The notes under the pieces were generated by a model. It searched no databases and had not been told where the DNA came from. It saw only the letters and a program-made list of their open reading frames with translations. Shown here in pieces: positions 63,133 to 64,000 of a DNA stretch of 64,000 nucleotides. Where the stretch lies: the NCBI GenBank assembly GCA_900239685.1, contig OENT01000209.1, positions 96,861 through 160,860 on the forward strand, given 5' to 3'. How positions within the stretch are numbered: position 1 is the stretch's first letter; every line of letters starts with the position of its first letter. The DNA comes from Rotaria macrura. Lineage: Eukaryota > Rotifera > Eurotatoria > Philodinida > Philodinidae. The position numbers were made by a program, and so were the translations under genes.

Positions 63133-64000
63133 ATGTCAAAAACCTTCCTCAATCGTAAACAATTCTCAACCCTTTATGGAGCGCGAACCTATGTCATCGC
63201 ACAAAACATGGAAAAATTATATTTTAAGAAAATGAAAACCGAGCAACAAATTCATTTTCTACAGAGATGCAAGCAAGACAACATAATTCCCAAAGGTCTA
63301 GCAATAAAGAATACCACAAAAATTGGAAAAAACAGTAAAATATTAAATCATACCATGATTCAAATAAGAAACAATGTACTCGAACATAACCACAAAAGAA
63401 GAAGAAAAATCATCAATGAGCTAAACACTCAAGAGACAATTTTAAAATTATACATGAATGAAATTCAACCGAGCCGGCAACATACAAATGATATACATTG
63501 GTTGAACAGACACGACAAATCCTCAAAAAGAAAGCAAATGAAAAAGCATGAAAAGAAATTTAAGGAACTTCAAAATCAACAACCATCAAAATACCACAAT
63601 ATAATTCAATTATATGATACATCGAATGTGATCAATAACTCCAACATTGAACTCTCCAAGGATCATCTAAAAGTACTTTCGAAAGGTCTTAAATTCATAC
63701 CTACACCCACATCAATTGATATAGTTCAAATGATAACAAATACGGAAACTTCACTATACTCAATGCCTGTATTACAAAAACAACTAGCAATTAGTGAAAT
63801 AAGCACATTTATTTCAAATTGGAAAAGACCAAATAAAACAAATATCACAAAAGAAGAAAAGAAACTTCTAAACGAAATCAAAGATATTGAATCTATCATA
63901 GTTGTTCCAGCTGATAAAGGTGGCAAAGTAGTGATTATGAACAGAGAAGAATATATTAATAAAATAGAAGAGAAGCTCAACAATAAGGACTTCTACGAAA
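63133..64000 (+). CDS. Penelope-like element reverse transcriptase, N-terminal part
   Basis: An open frame from ATG at 63133 to the window end, 289 codons, cut by the window border. The N-terminal ~180 residues are Lys/Asn/Gln-rich (RTYVIAQNMEKLYFKKMK, HNHKRRRKIINELN). Residues ~190-205 give LKVLSKGLKFIPTPTSID, the KF-x-PTP segment that precedes the RT in Penelope-like elements. Near the border IIVVPADKGGKVVIMNREEY corresponds to the start of the RT domain, with the ADKGG pattern typical of this class. Catalytic motifs and any GIY-YIG endonuclease lie beyond the window. The start codon sits within the right arm of the palindrome, as expected if the pLTR overlaps the ORF start. No stop or frameshift within the visible part, so the copy may be recent. 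Which PLE clade it belongs to cannot be told from this part. Confidence 0.8.
   Translation, partial: MSKTFLNRKQFSTLYGARTYVIAQNMEKLYFKKMKTEQQIHFLQRCKQDNIIPKGLAIKNTTKIGKNSKILNHTMIQIRNNVLEHNHKRRRKIINELNTQETILKLYMNEIQPSRQHTNDIHWLNRHDKSSKRKQMKKHEKKFKELQNQQPSKYHNIIQLYDTSNVINNSNIELSKDHLKVLSKGLKFIPTPTSIDIVQMITNTETSLYSMPVLQKQLAISEISTFISNWKRPNKTNITKEEKKLLNEIKDIESIIVVPADKGGKVVIMNREEYINKIEEKLNNKDFYE

Larger units (their letters stand above)
62527..63163. repeat. Near-perfect palindrome, 318-bp arms, centred on a single N
   Basis: 62527-62844 is the reverse complement of 62846-63163 with one visible difference (62604 G against 63086 T, where C would be needed). The centre is one N at 62845. The right arm continues into the reverse-transcriptase ORF; the left arm contains the mirrored first 31 bases of that ORF and then stops. 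This matches a Penelope-like element whose terminal repeat (pLTR) is preceded by an inverted, truncated copy. The mirror-image 60-codon ORFs across the N are artefacts of the palindrome. Confidence 0.9.

Overview
The window looks like nuclear DNA of a small invertebrate, most likely a bdelloid rotifer. That is an inference from AT-rich sequence, many introns of about 45-75 bp with GT-AG borders, metazoan gene families, and a Penelope-like retroelement at the right end. Nothing supports a prokaryotic source: no operons with Shine-Dalgarno sites, and every recognisable gene except possibly one small ORF is spliced.

Layout. 2066-3740 (-) is ERO1, the ER disulfide oxidase. 3741-10286 is an empty AT-rich stretch. 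10287-26091 (+) is the most interesting block: a small stand-alone death-effector-domain (DED) protein, two complete paralogous RIG-I-like receptors (RLR-A 10826-18702, RLR-B 20499-24882), each with one N-terminal DED, a DECH-box SF2 helicase and a RIG-I type zinc-binding C-terminal domain, and then a dUTPase. 29099-33240 (-) holds UBXN1 and L-2-hydroxyglutarate dehydrogenase. 33899-36892 holds two inverted-repeat elements, each flanked by an 8-bp direct repeat; the second encloses an 871-base N gap. 40535-41461 (-) is a LysM-domain protein. 46437-47778 (+) is mitochondrial enoyl-CoA hydratase. 48487-52218 (+) is quiescin sulfhydryl oxidase (QSOX). 54614-57774 (-) is a PLAT-domain protein. From 59.9 kb onward no host gene is seen: a hairpin element built of CCGTTT words, a GC-rich island, diverged tandem repeats, and a near-perfect 637-bp palindrome with hammerhead-ribozyme-like motifs leading into the N-terminal part of a Penelope-like reverse transcriptase that runs off the window.

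How the genes may work together. The DED/RLR block is a plausible antiviral sensing module: a helicase plus C-terminal domain to bind dsRNA or 5'-triphosphate RNA, with a DED where vertebrate RIG-I and MDA5 carry tandem CARDs, so signalling would pass to DED adaptors or caspases. RLR-A has a substituted motif VI (Gly to Val), while RLR-B keeps the consensus, suggesting divergence of function. ERO1 and QSOX both make protein disulfides in the secretory pathway, but their co-location 45 kb apart is probably chance.

Coordinates of spliced genes were derived by hand. Reading phase was checked across every junction of RLR-A, RLR-B, dUTPase, ERO1 and LYSMD, and across many junctions of the others. 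No database search was run.
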